Below, in pieces: positions 1 to 6,931 of a stretch of DNA of 8,282 nucleotides (the stretch's first letter is position 1; each line of letters opens with the position of its first letter). The stretch spans positions 1-8,282 of the forward strand of contig JAMJFV010000081.1 of assembly GCA_023544495.1 (NCBI GenBank), given 5' to 3'. Under the pieces are notes generated by a model, which saw only the letters and a list, made by a program, of their open reading frames with translations, was not told the DNA's origin and did not search any database. Source of the stretch: ANME-2 cluster archaeon (lineage in GTDB: Archaea; Halobacteriota; Methanosarcinia; Methanosarcinales; Methanocomedenaceae). The position numbers and the translations under genes were made by a program.

Positions 1-1
1 G

Positions 2-184
2 GAAAGACGAAAATGTTCATTCTGTGGCGGCGACATTGAAGTCGGCACAGGTAAGATGTTTGTGAAGAAAGATGGTTCAACCATGTATTTCTGTTCAAGT
101 AAATGTCAGAGCAACAGGGAACTTGGCAGGATACCAAGACGTGTGGAATGGACCCGGACAGCCCATAACCTCAAATCAAAATAA
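2..184 (+). CDS. rpl24e: Ribosomal protein L24e, 5'-truncated by the window edge
   Basis: This is the C-terminal 60 residues of the archaeal large-subunit protein eL24, which binds 23S rRNA through a small zinc-binding fold. The visible part begins with KCSFCGGDIEVGTG and carries two cysteine pairs, C5-x2-C8 and C31-x3-C35 (numbered in the fragment). This is the C4 zinc motif of the family, followed by a basic tail ending in TRTAHNLKSK. L24e proteins normally start only one or two residues before the first visible residue, so almost the whole gene is present. The stop is TAA at 182-184. ndk starts 33 bp downstream on the same strand. The order L24e-ndk-infB is a common archaeal arrangement, usually preceded by L7Ae and S28e, which would lie just outside the window. 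The identification is secure; the start codon is not visible. Confidence 0.93.
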   Translation, partial: ERRKCSFCGGDIEVGTGKMFVKKDGSTMYFCSSKCQSNRELGRIPRRVEWTRTAHNLKSK

Positions 185-217
185 ACCTGTTGTCTTTCAT
201 TTTTAGGATAGGATATC

Positions 218-667
218 ATGCAACGAACATATGTTATGGTCAAACCGGACGGAGTACAACGGGGGCTTATCGGAAAGATCATTACCCGCATAGAGGAACG
301 TGGTCTCAAGCTGGTAGCCCTGAAAATGTACATTATTCCCGAAGATGTGGCCAGGGCCCATTATGCCGAACATGAAGGTAAACCATTCTTCACGTCACTG
401 CTGGACTTTATTACCAGCGGACCTTCTGTTTCAATGGTAGTGGAAGGTAAGGAAGCCATTAAAATAATGAGGTCAACAGTGGGTCCGACAAATCCCCGGG
501 ATGCATTACCCGGTACTCTGCGTGGTGATTTTAGCCTGGATATGGGACGCAATATCATACATGCGTCTGATTCAATTGGATCTGCGAACCGGGAAATAGG
601 CATCCATTTCAGTGAATCCGAGATAGTTTCATTTACCAGAATAGATGAACAGTGGATCTACGAATGA
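218..667 (+). CDS. ndk: Nucleoside diphosphate kinase
   Basis: This cytosolic enzyme transfers the gamma phosphate of ATP to nucleoside diphosphates through a phosphohistidine, balancing NTP and dNTP pools. The 149-residue product has the full-length size of the family. It opens with the YVMVKPDGVQRG strand and helix (K9 contacts the phosphates). It has the PGTLRGDF segment near residues 98-105 and the active-site signature NIIHASDS with catalytic H115. No key residue is missing. The ATG at 218 is preceded by two tandem AGGAT boxes (205-214) that can serve as ribosome-binding site. It lies between rpl24e (33 bp upstream) and infB (120 bp downstream) and is probably co-transcribed at least with rpl24e. 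The larger gap to infB contains inverted repeats, so part of the signal may change there. Confidence 0.97.
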   Translation: MQRTYVMVKPDGVQRGLIGKIITRIEERGLKLVALKMYIIPEDVARAHYAEHEGKPFFTSLLDFITSGPSVSMVVEGKEAIKIMRSTVGPTNPRDALPGTLRGDFSLDMGRNIIHASDSIGSANREIGIHFSESEIVSFTRIDEQWIYE

Positions 668-684
668 ATTTTAACTGATACATA

Positions 685-741
685 TTTTTTGGAATGGTCG
701 GCGAACCATCAGTTCGCTGACACATAATTATAAATTGTGTC
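685..741 (+). other. Overlapping inverted repeats in the ndk-infB spacer
   Basis: The 120 bp spacer holds a T6 run (685-690) and three overlapping potential hairpins. Hairpin A pairs ATGGT (694-698) with ACCAT (705-709). Hairpin B pairs 697-706 with 712-721, ten pairs with one G-U and a 5 nt loop. Hairpin C pairs GACAC (719-723) with GTGTC (737-741), extended by AATT/AATT with a two-base bulge. A and B are mutually exclusive, and B and C share bases 719-721. The rest of the spacer is AT-rich, with TATA-like stretches at about 728-735 and 762-769 that could drive an internal infB promoter. What the structures do (RNA processing, partial termination or regulation) cannot be decided from one sequence. 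Confidence 0.5.
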
Positions 742-787
742 ATACCCATATTGTCACCGGGATATAATTTTTAACAGGGGATATTAA

Positions 788-2560
788 ATGGCACATGATA
801 AGAATCTCCGTACTCCAATTGTTTGTGTTATGGGTCACGTAGACCATGGAAAGACCAGTCTCCTGGACAAGATACGTGGAACGGCCATAGTAGATGGGGA
901 AGCCGGTGCCATTACCCAGCATATCGGTGCTACAGAGGTCCCTCTTAGTGTAATTAACAAGGTCTGTGGAAACCAGGTCAAGGATAAATTCAAACTTCCC
1001 GGTCTGCTTTTCATTGATACTCCCGGACATCATGCCTTTACTACCCTACGGTCAAGGGGTGGAGCACTGGCTGACCTTGCAGTAGTGATAGTAGATGTAA
1101 ATGAGGGATTCCAGCCCCAGACCATTGAGGCGATCAATATCCTGAAAAAGTATAAAACACCATTTGTCGTAGCTGCCAATAAGATCGACCGTCTCCATGG
1201 TTGGGACCCGATCCCGGGCTCACCGTTCCTTGCATCGTACAAAAAGCAGCCAGAACACATAAGGTCGATCCTTGATACGAAATTGTACGAATTAGTGGGC
1301 GAACTGTATAATTATGGCTTCAGTGCTGACCGGTACGACAGGATACGGGATTTCCAGAGCACGATCGCGGTAATACCTATCAGTGCTAAAACTGGCGAAG
1401 GTTTGCCCGATATTCTTACCGTGCTGCTTGGACTGGCCCAGAAATTCCTGGAAACAAACCTTGAGTACAGTACTACCGGACCGGGTGTCGGCGTGGTGCT
1501 GGAGGTCAAAGAAGAACGTGGATTAGGTATGACCCTCGATGCTATCCTGCATGAAGGCGAGATAAAGGTGGGAGATTTGGTGGCGGTGGGTACATTGAAC
1601 GAGCCAATTGTCACGAAGATACGAGCCCTGCTAAAACCCAGGCCCCTGTCTGAAATATCCAGGGAGGAAAAGTTCAACCAGGTAAAACATGTTACTGCTG
1701 CTGCAGGCTTTAAGATATCCGCACCGGGTCTGGACGAAGCTATTGCAGGTGCGCCTATACGAGTGGTCACAAAGGAAAACGCTCCCACGATTGCAGAGGA
1801 AATCCGGTCTGAGATCAACCAGACCAGAATTGAAACCGATACTGTAGGTATTATTATCCGGGCCGATACTATCGGCAGTCTCGAAGCTATGGTAAACGAG
1901 CTCAAAGGTGCCGAAGTACCGATTCGAAAAGCTGATATCGGGAATATCTCAAGACGGGATATTGTTGAAGCTTCTGCCATCGAAGACCCGTTATATTCAG
2001 TAGTAATGGGATTTAATGTGGAAATACTTCCCGATGCTCTTGATGAGCTCCAGAGAACCGATGTCAAGCTCTTTATAAGCGATGTTATTTACCGGCTGGT
2101 GGAAGATTTTGAAGAGCATGTGGAGAACATCAAGGCACTTACTGAAAAACAAAGAAGTGAAGCAGTCATCAGGCCGGGTAAGTTCCGGATCTTGCCAGAC
2201 CATACATTCCGCCAGAGCAAACCTGCTGTGGTGGGGGTGGAAGTGGAAGGCGGGGTCATAAAGAAGAAACTGAATGTGATGAATGAAGCGGGAGCTCGCA
2301 TTGGTGTCATAAAGGTCATTCAGGACAAAGGCGAGAATGTCGATGACGCAAAGTATGGCTCACAGGTTGCAGTTTCTATTGACGGACCGGTAGTAGGCCG
2401 CACTATCAGGGAAGGTGAACTATTTTACATGGATATACCTGAAAAACATGCCAAGATAGTGGAACAGGAACTTATCGATACGCTTTCGCAGGATGAACTG
2501 GAAACACTTAAGGCTTTTTTAGAAATTAAACGCAAAGGGAATGCTTTCTGGGGAAAATGA
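788..2560 (+). CDS. infB: Translation initiation factor aIF5B (archaeal IF2)
   Basis: This ribosome-dependent GTPase promotes subunit joining and initiator tRNA placement. The 590-residue protein has the length usual for archaea and lacks the long N-terminal extensions of bacterial IF2 and eukaryotic eIF5B. Its GTPase domain carries G1 GHVDHGKT (16-23), the switch I segment AITQHIGA (41-48) with its conserved threonine, G3 DTPGHH (77-82), G4 NKID (131-134) and G5 SAK (199-201). Domain II spans roughly 230-340, domain III about 350-450, and the C-terminal domain IV the remainder, ending in an EIKRKGN-type tail. There is no intein at the P-loop, where some archaeal infB genes carry one. The ATG at 788 has a clear Shine-Dalgarno AGGGGAT (776-782) five bases upstream, which fixes the start. 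It is the last gene of the plus-strand cluster and converges with the repeat-protein gene. A long open frame on its opposite strand is only a codon-bias shadow. Confidence 0.98.
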   Translation: MAHDKNLRTPIVCVMGHVDHGKTSLLDKIRGTAIVDGEAGAITQHIGATEVPLSVINKVCGNQVKDKFKLPGLLFIDTPGHHAFTTLRSRGGALADLAVVIVDVNEGFQPQTIEAINILKKYKTPFVVAANKIDRLHGWDPIPGSPFLASYKKQPEHIRSILDTKLYELVGELYNYGFSADRYDRIRDFQSTIAVIPISAKTGEGLPDILTVLLGLAQKFLETNLEYSTTGPGVGVVLEVKEERGLGMTLDAILHEGEIKVGDLVAVGTLNEPIVTKIRALLKPRPLSEISREEKFNQVKHVTAAAGFKISAPGLDEAIAGAPIRVVTKENAPTIAEEIRSEINQTRIETDTVGIIIRADTIGSLEAMVNELKGAEVPIRKADIGNISRRDIVEASAIEDPLYSVVMGFNVEILPDALDELQRTDVKLFISDVIYRLVEDFEEHVENIKALTEKQRSEAVIRPGKFRILPDHTFRQSKPAVVGVEVEGGVIKKKLNVMNEAGARIGVIKVIQDKGENVDDAKYGSQVAVSIDGPVVGRTIREGELFYMDIPEKHAKIVEQELIDTLSQDELETLKAFLEIKRKGNAFWGK

Positions 2561-2562
2561 AC

Positions 2563-2582
2563 TATAGTAAGGGCTATTTTTT
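2563..2582 (+). terminator. Probable terminator after infB
   Basis: Immediately after the infB stop, a short imperfect repeat (ATAG/CTAT around GTAAGGG-type sequence) is followed by six T residues (2577-2582). Oligo-T tracts are the main archaeal termination signal, and the position, in a 27 bp gap between convergent genes, is right. The stem is weak, so the T tract is the real evidence. Confidence 0.5.
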
Positions 2583-2587
2583 ATAAT

Positions 2588-3499
2588 TCATGATTCCTGT
2601 GTGTGTATTTTCTCAAGTAATTCAGTTTCCTTCACGTTACTCAGTACACTGGCGAGCGTCCGCCGTGTTGAGGTGCGGTAATATTCCCGTGTGACCTTTC
2701 CGTATGACTGCACAGCATCTTCAAGCATCTTCCTATCCTTTGTCCTGACACCCATCCGAACCAGGGCCTCGGCTATGGCCTGGAACATGGACGAGCGCTC
2801 GAACTCATCTGTCAGATTGTCAGCTGCACTTTGGGCCTTGACAATACACTGTCCGGCCCTGTCCATTTCACCAATTTCAAGGAACAGCGCGGTCAGGTCT
2901 ACATAAGCCGACACCCGGAAGATATCCTGTTCGATGTTCCCGGCCTTATCGATCACATCCAGTGCCATCTCTGCCATCTTCAGTGCTCCCTCTGTCCCTG
3001 CCACCGCCGCTGCATCATCACAGTTGTGAAGGGCACGAGAGATGCCTCTTAGCGCAGATGAGCGATAGGTATCATATTCGATAGTAGCGGCAAGTCGCCT
3101 GGCATCTTCAAACGTTTGTGCATTGTTATTTTTTACACTCACTTCTGCCATGGCCACCGCAACACCCTGCAGGCAATGGCTTCTGTCATGCCCGGTATCG
3201 GTTTTGGCTGACAGTGTCATTGCACTCTCGAGCAGTTCAAAGCGGGCCGTATTGCTGGATATACGAGCCGTAGCCCTGATAATATCTACAAATGCCTTTG
3301 ACCTGTCATGTGGGTCTATAATGTGCCTGGTGAACTGTTCGGCAGCATCAAGATAGGCAGTATTGTTCGTAACAACTGCCTTTTGTGCCAGTGTGGCGAT
3401 ACCGGCCCTGTATTTCTTGGAACGGTCGGATTCGTTCTTAATAGCTTGTGCAGTATCTTCAAGATGTTTGATAAAATCCCCTGCTGTAGTATCCACCAT
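2588..3499 (-). CDS. Alpha-helical repeat protein with seven 40-residue units
   Basis: I do not recognise a named family; the function is unknown. The 303-residue protein has no signal peptide or membrane segment, so it is probably cytosolic. It consists of tandem helical units marked by a (D/Y/F)-R-x-S-x-hydrophobic signature: DRSKKY, DRSKAF, DRSHCL, YRSSAL, FRVSAY, ERSSMF and YRTSTR. The arginines fall at residues 26, 66, 106, 146, 195, 235 and 275, that is, every 40 residues with a single 9-residue insertion. Each unit then has a hydrophobic helix (such as VDIIRATARI or AIAEALVRM) and a second helix rich in A, E and L. This resembles TPR/SEL1-type alpha solenoids, which usually bind other proteins, but the unit length differs from the 34-residue TPR. 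The ATG at 3499 has a TGAGG Shine-Dalgarno (3511-3507) at 7 nt. It follows alaX by 17 bp and is probably co-transcribed with it. Confidence 0.85.
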   Translation of the reverse strand: MVDTTAGDFIKHLEDTAQAIKNESDRSKKYRAGIATLAQKAVVTNNTAYLDAAEQFTRHIIDPHDRSKAFVDIIRATARISSNTARFELLESAMTLSAKTDTGHDRSHCLQGVAVAMAEVSVKNNNAQTFEDARRLAATIEYDTYRSSALRGISRALHNCDDAAAVAGTEGALKMAEMALDVIDKAGNIEQDIFRVSAYVDLTALFLEIGEMDRAGQCIVKAQSAADNLTDEFERSSMFQAIAEALVRMGVRTKDRKMLEDAVQSYGKVTREYYRTSTRRTLASVLSNVKETELLEKIHTQES

Positions 3500-3516
3500 A
3501 ACAATGCCTCAGTTAT

Positions 3517-4227
3517 TCATTCATCCCTGAACCTGAAATAGACTCTTCTGTTGTTCTTACCCTTGTTCTCGGCCTTGAATATCTCGATATGAGGTATCTC
3601 ACCAGTATTCACCACATGGGTGCCGCCGCATGCCTGCTGGTCCACCCCGGGAATGGTAATGACCCGTATCTCCTGTATATCAGGTGGAAAAGCGTCCTTG
3701 AGTTTGACCACCGATGGTATCCGGAAGGCTTCATCCCCGGGCATGATATTGATGCTGACCGGAAGTTTCTGGTCAATGATCTCATTGACCTTTGTCTCGT
3801 ATGACTGTATGAGTTCCCGGTCAAAATCGTCAAGACTAAAATCCACCCTGGTCTTATCCTCATTTATCTGGTTGCCGGATATCTGCGCTCCGGTCTCTGT
3901 GTGGATTATGGCTGCCAGGATGTGACTGGCTGTATGGTATTTCATGAAGAGGTATCGCCGGTCCCAGTCGATTACAGCCTTTATCTTATCACCAGGGGTC
4001 AGTCCGGACTTTGAGACCTCATGGCTTATGGTATCACCGAACTTGCCGGTATAGAATACACTGAACTCTTCGGTATGCTTGAAGAATTTGCCTGTATCGT
4101 GGGGCTGACCGCCTGAATTGGGGTAGAAAATGGTTTTGTCCAGCACTATAAATTTATCGTCCTTCACACTTTCAACAGTGACCTCTGCCTCCTTGAGGTA
4201 GCAATCTTCCAGATATAGTGCATTCAT
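3517..4227 (-). CDS. alaX: Alanyl-tRNA editing protein AlaX (AlaX-M type)
   Basis: This free-standing homologue of the AlaRS editing domain hydrolyses mischarged Ser-tRNA(Ala) (and Gly-tRNA(Ala) in some members), preventing alanine-to-serine mistranslation. The 236-residue protein contains the N-terminal beta-barrel glycine motif NSGGQPHD (37-44) and the zinc-binding editing site: HTASH (H98, H102) and CGGTH (C200, H204). All four expected metal ligands are present. The presence of the barrel and the length point to the medium AlaX-M class; it lacks the aminoacylation domain and the C-Ala domain of full AlaRS. The ATG at 4227 has no Shine-Dalgarno, but a TATA-like element lies about 29 bp upstream, so the mRNA is probably leaderless. 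The 40-residue-repeat gene follows after 17 bp, suggesting a two-gene operon. Confidence 0.94.
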   Translation of the reverse strand: MNALYLEDCYLKEAEVTVESVKDDKFIVLDKTIFYPNSGGQPHDTGKFFKHTEEFSVFYTGKFGDTISHEVSKSGLTPGDKIKAVIDWDRRYLFMKYHTASHILAAIIHTETGAQISGNQINEDKTRVDFSLDDFDRELIQSYETKVNEIIDQKLPVSINIMPGDEAFRIPSVVKLKDAFPPDIQEIRVITIPGVDQQACGGTHVVNTGEIPHIEIFKAENKGKNNRRVYFRFRDE

Positions 4228-4251
4228 GAGAAGATAATCAGCAGGCTAGTA

Positions 4252-4260
4252 GATAAAAAT
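4252..4260 (-). promoter_or_regulatory. Putative TATA box of alaX
   Basis: On the minus strand this reads ATTTTTATC, centred about 29 bp before the alaX ATG. That places the transcription start at or just ahead of the ATG and fits the lack of a ribosome-binding site. The match to the archaeal TATA consensus is moderate. A second AT-rich candidate (minus-strand AATAAATA near 4288-4295) would instead give a leader of about 35 nt. Confidence 0.4.
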
Positions 4261-4306
4261 GTTGTTTTTTCATGTGTGTAACGTTTATTTATTAGTCGTA
4301 TCGCTT

Positions 4307-4327
4307 CAAATAAATATAATATATCAA
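4307..4327 (-). terminator. AT-rich 3' region after glutamate dehydrogenase
   Basis: Directly after the gdhA TAG, the minus strand reads TTGATATATTATATTTATTT. It is rich in short T runs but has no stable stem. Such T-rich tails often terminate archaeal transcripts. This is weak evidence, based on composition and position only. Confidence 0.3.
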
Positions 4328-5581
4328 CTAAGGGAAAAGTCCCAGCATCTGAATCGTATTAGCCACCCTGTTTACACTCACACTCAAGGCCGCATCCCGC
4401 ATATTCACACCCATATTTTCCTTCATTTCCCATACATTCTTGAATGCTGTTACAAGCGTGTACTCAAGTTGCTGGTTGACCTCGGTCAAACTCCAGTGCT
4501 GGCGGTTGATATTCTGGACCCATTCAAGATAACTTACCATTACTCCGCCGGAATTCACCAGGATATCAGGTGCCAGGAATACACCATTCTTACTTAGTAT
4601 CTCATCAGCTTCAGTTGTAGTGGGACCGTTAGCAGCTTCAACAATAACTTTGGCCTTTACATTTCCGGCATTCTTTTCATGTATCTGGTGTCCAAGAGCT
4701 GCAGGGATCAAAAAGTCACATTCAAGTTCCAGAATCTCTTCATTGGTCAACTCTTCACTTCCCGGGTATCCCAGAACTGAGCCGGTCTCTATTTTATGGG
4801 CCAATACCTTGCTGGGGTCAAGTCCTTCAGGGTTGAAAATGCCACCACTCGAATCGCTCAGTCCAGTTATCCTGCATCCCATACTGTATAACGTCATAGC
4901 AGCATGTACACCCACATTGCCAAATCCCTGTACAACAACCGTTGAATCCTTTAAGGTCATGTTCAGATTTCTGGCACATTCCCTTAGACAAATAGCAGTT
5001 CCCCTGCCCGTAGCTTCATTCCGTCCTTCACTTCCACCAAGTTCAATGGGCTTTCCCGTCACCACTTCAGGGGTAGAATATCCCTGCATGACACTGTATG
5101 TATCCATAATCCATGCCATAGTCTGGGCATCGGTATACATATCAGGTGCAGGTATATCGCGGTAAGGCCCGATAAACTGGGATATTGCAGTAGTATATCG
5201 TCTTGTAAGGTGTTCCTTTTCGCCAATGGACATCTCTTTGGTGTTGCAGACAATACCACCCTTGGCGCCACCGTAGGGAATGTCGATAACAGCACATTTC
5301 CATGTCATGGCCATAGCCAGTGCCTTGACTTCATCCATTGACACTTCATAATGATATCGTATACCTCCTTTAAATGGACCTCTGGCATCATTATGCTGTA
5401 CACGGTATCCTGTAAAGACTTTGATCTCTCCGTTATCCATCTTAAGAGGGAGTGACACAGTATGTATCATCTTGGGATTGATCAGGATTTCATGTATTCC
5501 AGGGTCCAATCCCAGTTGGGTTGTGCATTTCTCAAGCTGGCTGCAAATATTATCATACGGGTTTTTATTGTCTCCATTCAT
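4328..5581 (-). CDS. gdhA: Glutamate dehydrogenase (Glu/Leu/Phe/Val dehydrogenase family)
   Basis: This enzyme reversibly aminates 2-oxoglutarate to glutamate with NAD(P)H and acts in the cytosol, linking ammonium assimilation to central carbon. The 417-residue chain has the usual length. The dimerisation and substrate domain carries GPFKGGIRYH (K71), MTWKCAV (K95) and PYGGAKGGI (catalytic K107), followed by PAPDMYTD (D137). The dinucleotide-binding fold has GFGNVG (199-204), with an aspartate in SDSSGG (D223) near the end of the second strand. Cofactor preference cannot be assigned safely. I chose the ATG at 5581 because a GGGAG Shine-Dalgarno lies 8 nt upstream. A TTG at 5605 gives 8 extra residues, but it lies at or before the transcription start predicted from the TATA box. 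The gene has its own promoter and is probably monocistronic. Confidence 0.95.
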   Translation of the reverse strand: MNGDNKNPYDNICSQLEKCTTQLGLDPGIHEILINPKMIHTVSLPLKMDNGEIKVFTGYRVQHNDARGPFKGGIRYHYEVSMDEVKALAMAMTWKCAVIDIPYGGAKGGIVCNTKEMSIGEKEHLTRRYTTAISQFIGPYRDIPAPDMYTDAQTMAWIMDTYSVMQGYSTPEVVTGKPIELGGSEGRNEATGRGTAICLRECARNLNMTLKDSTVVVQGFGNVGVHAAMTLYSMGCRITGLSDSSGGIFNPEGLDPSKVLAHKIETGSVLGYPGSEELTNEEILELECDFLIPAALGHQIHEKNAGNVKAKVIVEAANGPTTTEADEILSKNGVFLAPDILVNSGGVMVSYLEWVQNINRQHWSLTEVNQQLEYTLVTAFKNVWEMKENMGVNMRDAALSVSVNRVANTIQMLGLFP

Positions 5582-5623
5582 ACGATTAACTCCCTGTATT
5601 ATCAATAAAATGAGAACTGATTA

Positions 5624-5638
5624 TTTATATACCCTTTT
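5624..5638 (-). promoter_or_regulatory. BRE/TATA promoter of gdhA
   Basis: The minus strand reads CAAAAGGG TATATAAA. This is a purine-rich BRE (5638-5632) directly joined to a near-consensus archaeal TATA box (5631-5624). Transcription should start about 25 bp downstream, near 5601-5603, leaving a leader of about 20 nt that contains the GGGAG ribosome-binding site. It is the strongest promoter-like element in the window. Confidence 0.75.
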
Positions 5639-5656
5639 GATTAACTGGACCCATGA

Positions 5657-6205
5657 TTATTCCATATCCGTCTGTTTGGCAACGCAGAATTTACACAAAG
5701 CTTCACTGTTGTCTTCCTGCTTTTCCCTGACAGGGCAGTAATAATCCTCACCTTTTCTTTCAACAACATAGCCCCCGGGAAATAGGGTACCTTCAGGATG
5801 CGGCGGAGTAAGTGTGACAAAAATATTGTACAGGGCGCACATGTGGTACAGTATGGTCATATCGGGAAAGTGCTTATCGGTCCGGTCGTCCAGTTTACTC
5901 TGGAAGGTATTAAGGAAGTCTGTGTATAATTCGACATCCAGTTTCTGGTTATGGCAAATGTCCCCGGAAAGAATGGCCTTATAATTCCCAAAGAGTTGTT
6001 CTCCCATTTTTTCTTTGAACATTTCTTTATATCCGGGAGGAAGATATCTGCTTTCCTTCTCAAGTTGTGCCTGTATTTTCATCAGGTCAAAAACAGTGTA
6101 ACCAGCCAGTTCTTTTTGGAGGATAGATAGAAGCGTCTGGCTGTCGTGAACTGATTCATGCAGTTCATGGAAGTTTTCCAGTTTCTTGAACAACCGTACC
6201 GTCAT
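5657..6205 (-). CDS. UPF0305 / DUF2115 family protein
   Basis: This is an uncharacterised archaeal family that I associate mainly with methanogens; no biochemical role can be given. The 182-residue product, counted from the ATG, has a helical N-terminal half with the segment SRYLPPGYKEMF (52-63). A conserved core follows, with TPPHPEGTLFPGG (133-145), and the C-terminus reads YYCPVREKQEDN followed by CKFC. Cysteines C157, C171 and C174 could hold a metal with a histidine. There is no signal peptide or clear membrane helix. In-frame TTG (6217) and GTG (6214) codons precede the ATG at 6205. I prefer the ATG because GGTG lies 6 nt upstream, but a start 3 or 4 codons earlier is possible. It lies 27 bp after rpiA in the same direction and is probably the last gene of the minD-rpiA operon. 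Confidence 0.85.
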   Translation of the reverse strand: MTVRLFKKLENFHELHESVHDSQTLLSILQKELAGYTVFDLMKIQAQLEKESRYLPPGYKEMFKEKMGEQLFGNYKAILSGDICHNQKLDVELYTDFLNTFQSKLDDRTDKHFPDMTILYHMCALYNIFVTLTPPHPEGTLFPGGYVVERKGEDYYCPVREKQEDNSEALCKFCVAKQTDME

Positions 6206-6232
6206 TATTGACACCAACCATTCCGGTCTATT

Positions 6233-6931
6233 TCAACGATTGCACTTCAATATTTTCACCGTACCATCAGGCATGCCCACATAGACCTCATCTGCATTAT
6301 CAAATATACCATGTTCTATTATACCGGTACAGGCTGACAGTTGCTTTGCCAGTTTCCATGGGTCATGAATGTCTCCAAAATCGGCATCTACAACCAGGTT
6401 GCCATTATCCGTGATAACAGGTCCGTCCTTACGCACGGCCATCCGTAATCTGGGAATGCCTCCCAGTTCCATGACCTGCCGTTTGACAAGTTCCAGCGCC
6501 TTTGGTATAACTTCCAGCGGTACTGGGTGGACAAGAGTGTCAACCATTTTCTTCTCATCAACAAGTACCACGAACCGCCTCGAAGAGCAGGCAACGATCT
6601 TCTCATTGGTATGTGCAGCACCGCCACCCTTTATGACAAACAGGTTTGCATCAATCTGGTCAGCCCCGTCAAGAGCAATGTCCAGTACCGGGTCCTGGTC
6701 CAGAGATGTGAGCGGAATTCCCCATTCAATAGCCAGCAAAAGGGATTGGTACGACGTCGGAATTCCTTGTATATCCAATCCTTCATCGACCCTGCGCCCC
6801 AATGCCTGTATGGCAAAAGCAGTGGTCGAACCGGTACCCAGGCCTACCACCATCCCGCTTTCAACTAATGCTGCTGCGGAATCTCCAACTAACTTTTTCT
6901 CATCAGTGTTTCTTTCTTCAGTTCGGTCCAT
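6233..6931 (-). CDS. rpiA: Ribose-5-phosphate isomerase A
   Basis: This enzyme interconverts ribulose 5-phosphate and ribose 5-phosphate. In methanogens that make pentoses by the ribulose monophosphate route, it supplies ribose for nucleotides. The 232-residue protein contains the phosphate-binding GLGTGST (30-36), DGADQID (88-94) and KGGGAAHTNEK (101-111). Residues D88, D91, K101 and E110 match the E. coli active-site residues D81, D84, K94 and E103 with a constant offset of 7, so the active site is intact. The ATG at 6931 lies inside the end of minD (14 nt overlap, different frame) with an AAGGA box 10 nt upstream, which suggests translational coupling. UPF0305 follows after 27 bp. Confidence 0.97.
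   Translation of the reverse strand: MDRTEERNTDEKKLVGDSAAALVESGMVVGLGTGSTTAFAIQALGRRVDEGLDIQGIPTSYQSLLLAIEWGIPLTSLDQDPVLDIALDGADQIDANLFVIKGGGAAHTNEKIVACSSRRFVVLVDEKKMVDTLVHPVPLEVIPKALELVKRQVMELGGIPRLRMAVRKDGPVITDNGNLVVDADFGDIHDPWKLAKQLSACTGIIEHGIFDNADEVYVGMPDGTVKILKCNR

Noticed and set aside
697..741. Hairpins in the ndk-infB spacer as a bacterial-type intrinsic terminator
   Set aside because: No T tract follows the stems; the only T run (685-690) precedes them, so they do not form a stem-plus-oligo-T terminator.
1312..2067. 251-codon open frame on the minus strand opposite infB
   Set aside because: It lies wholly inside the well-supported aIF5B gene, has low-complexity serine-rich composition typical of an antisense shadow, and shows no motif or ribosome-binding site.
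788..2560. Intein in aIF5B
   Set aside because: The P-loop GHVDHGKT and the flanking sequence are continuous and the total length is normal, so no insertion is present.
2588..3499. Reading the 40-residue repeats as canonical TPRs
   Set aside because: The period is 40 residues rather than 34, and the conserved positions are R-x-S rather than the TPR W/G/Y/A/P pattern, so I left the family unnamed.
3589..3925. Short plus-strand frames opposite alaX
   Set aside because: AlaX on the minus strand has all four zinc ligands and the glycine motif; the opposing frames resemble nothing.
4620..5165. 181-codon plus-strand open frame opposite glutamate dehydrogenase
   Set aside because: It is a shadow of gdhA, with no domain and no promoter or ribosome-binding site.
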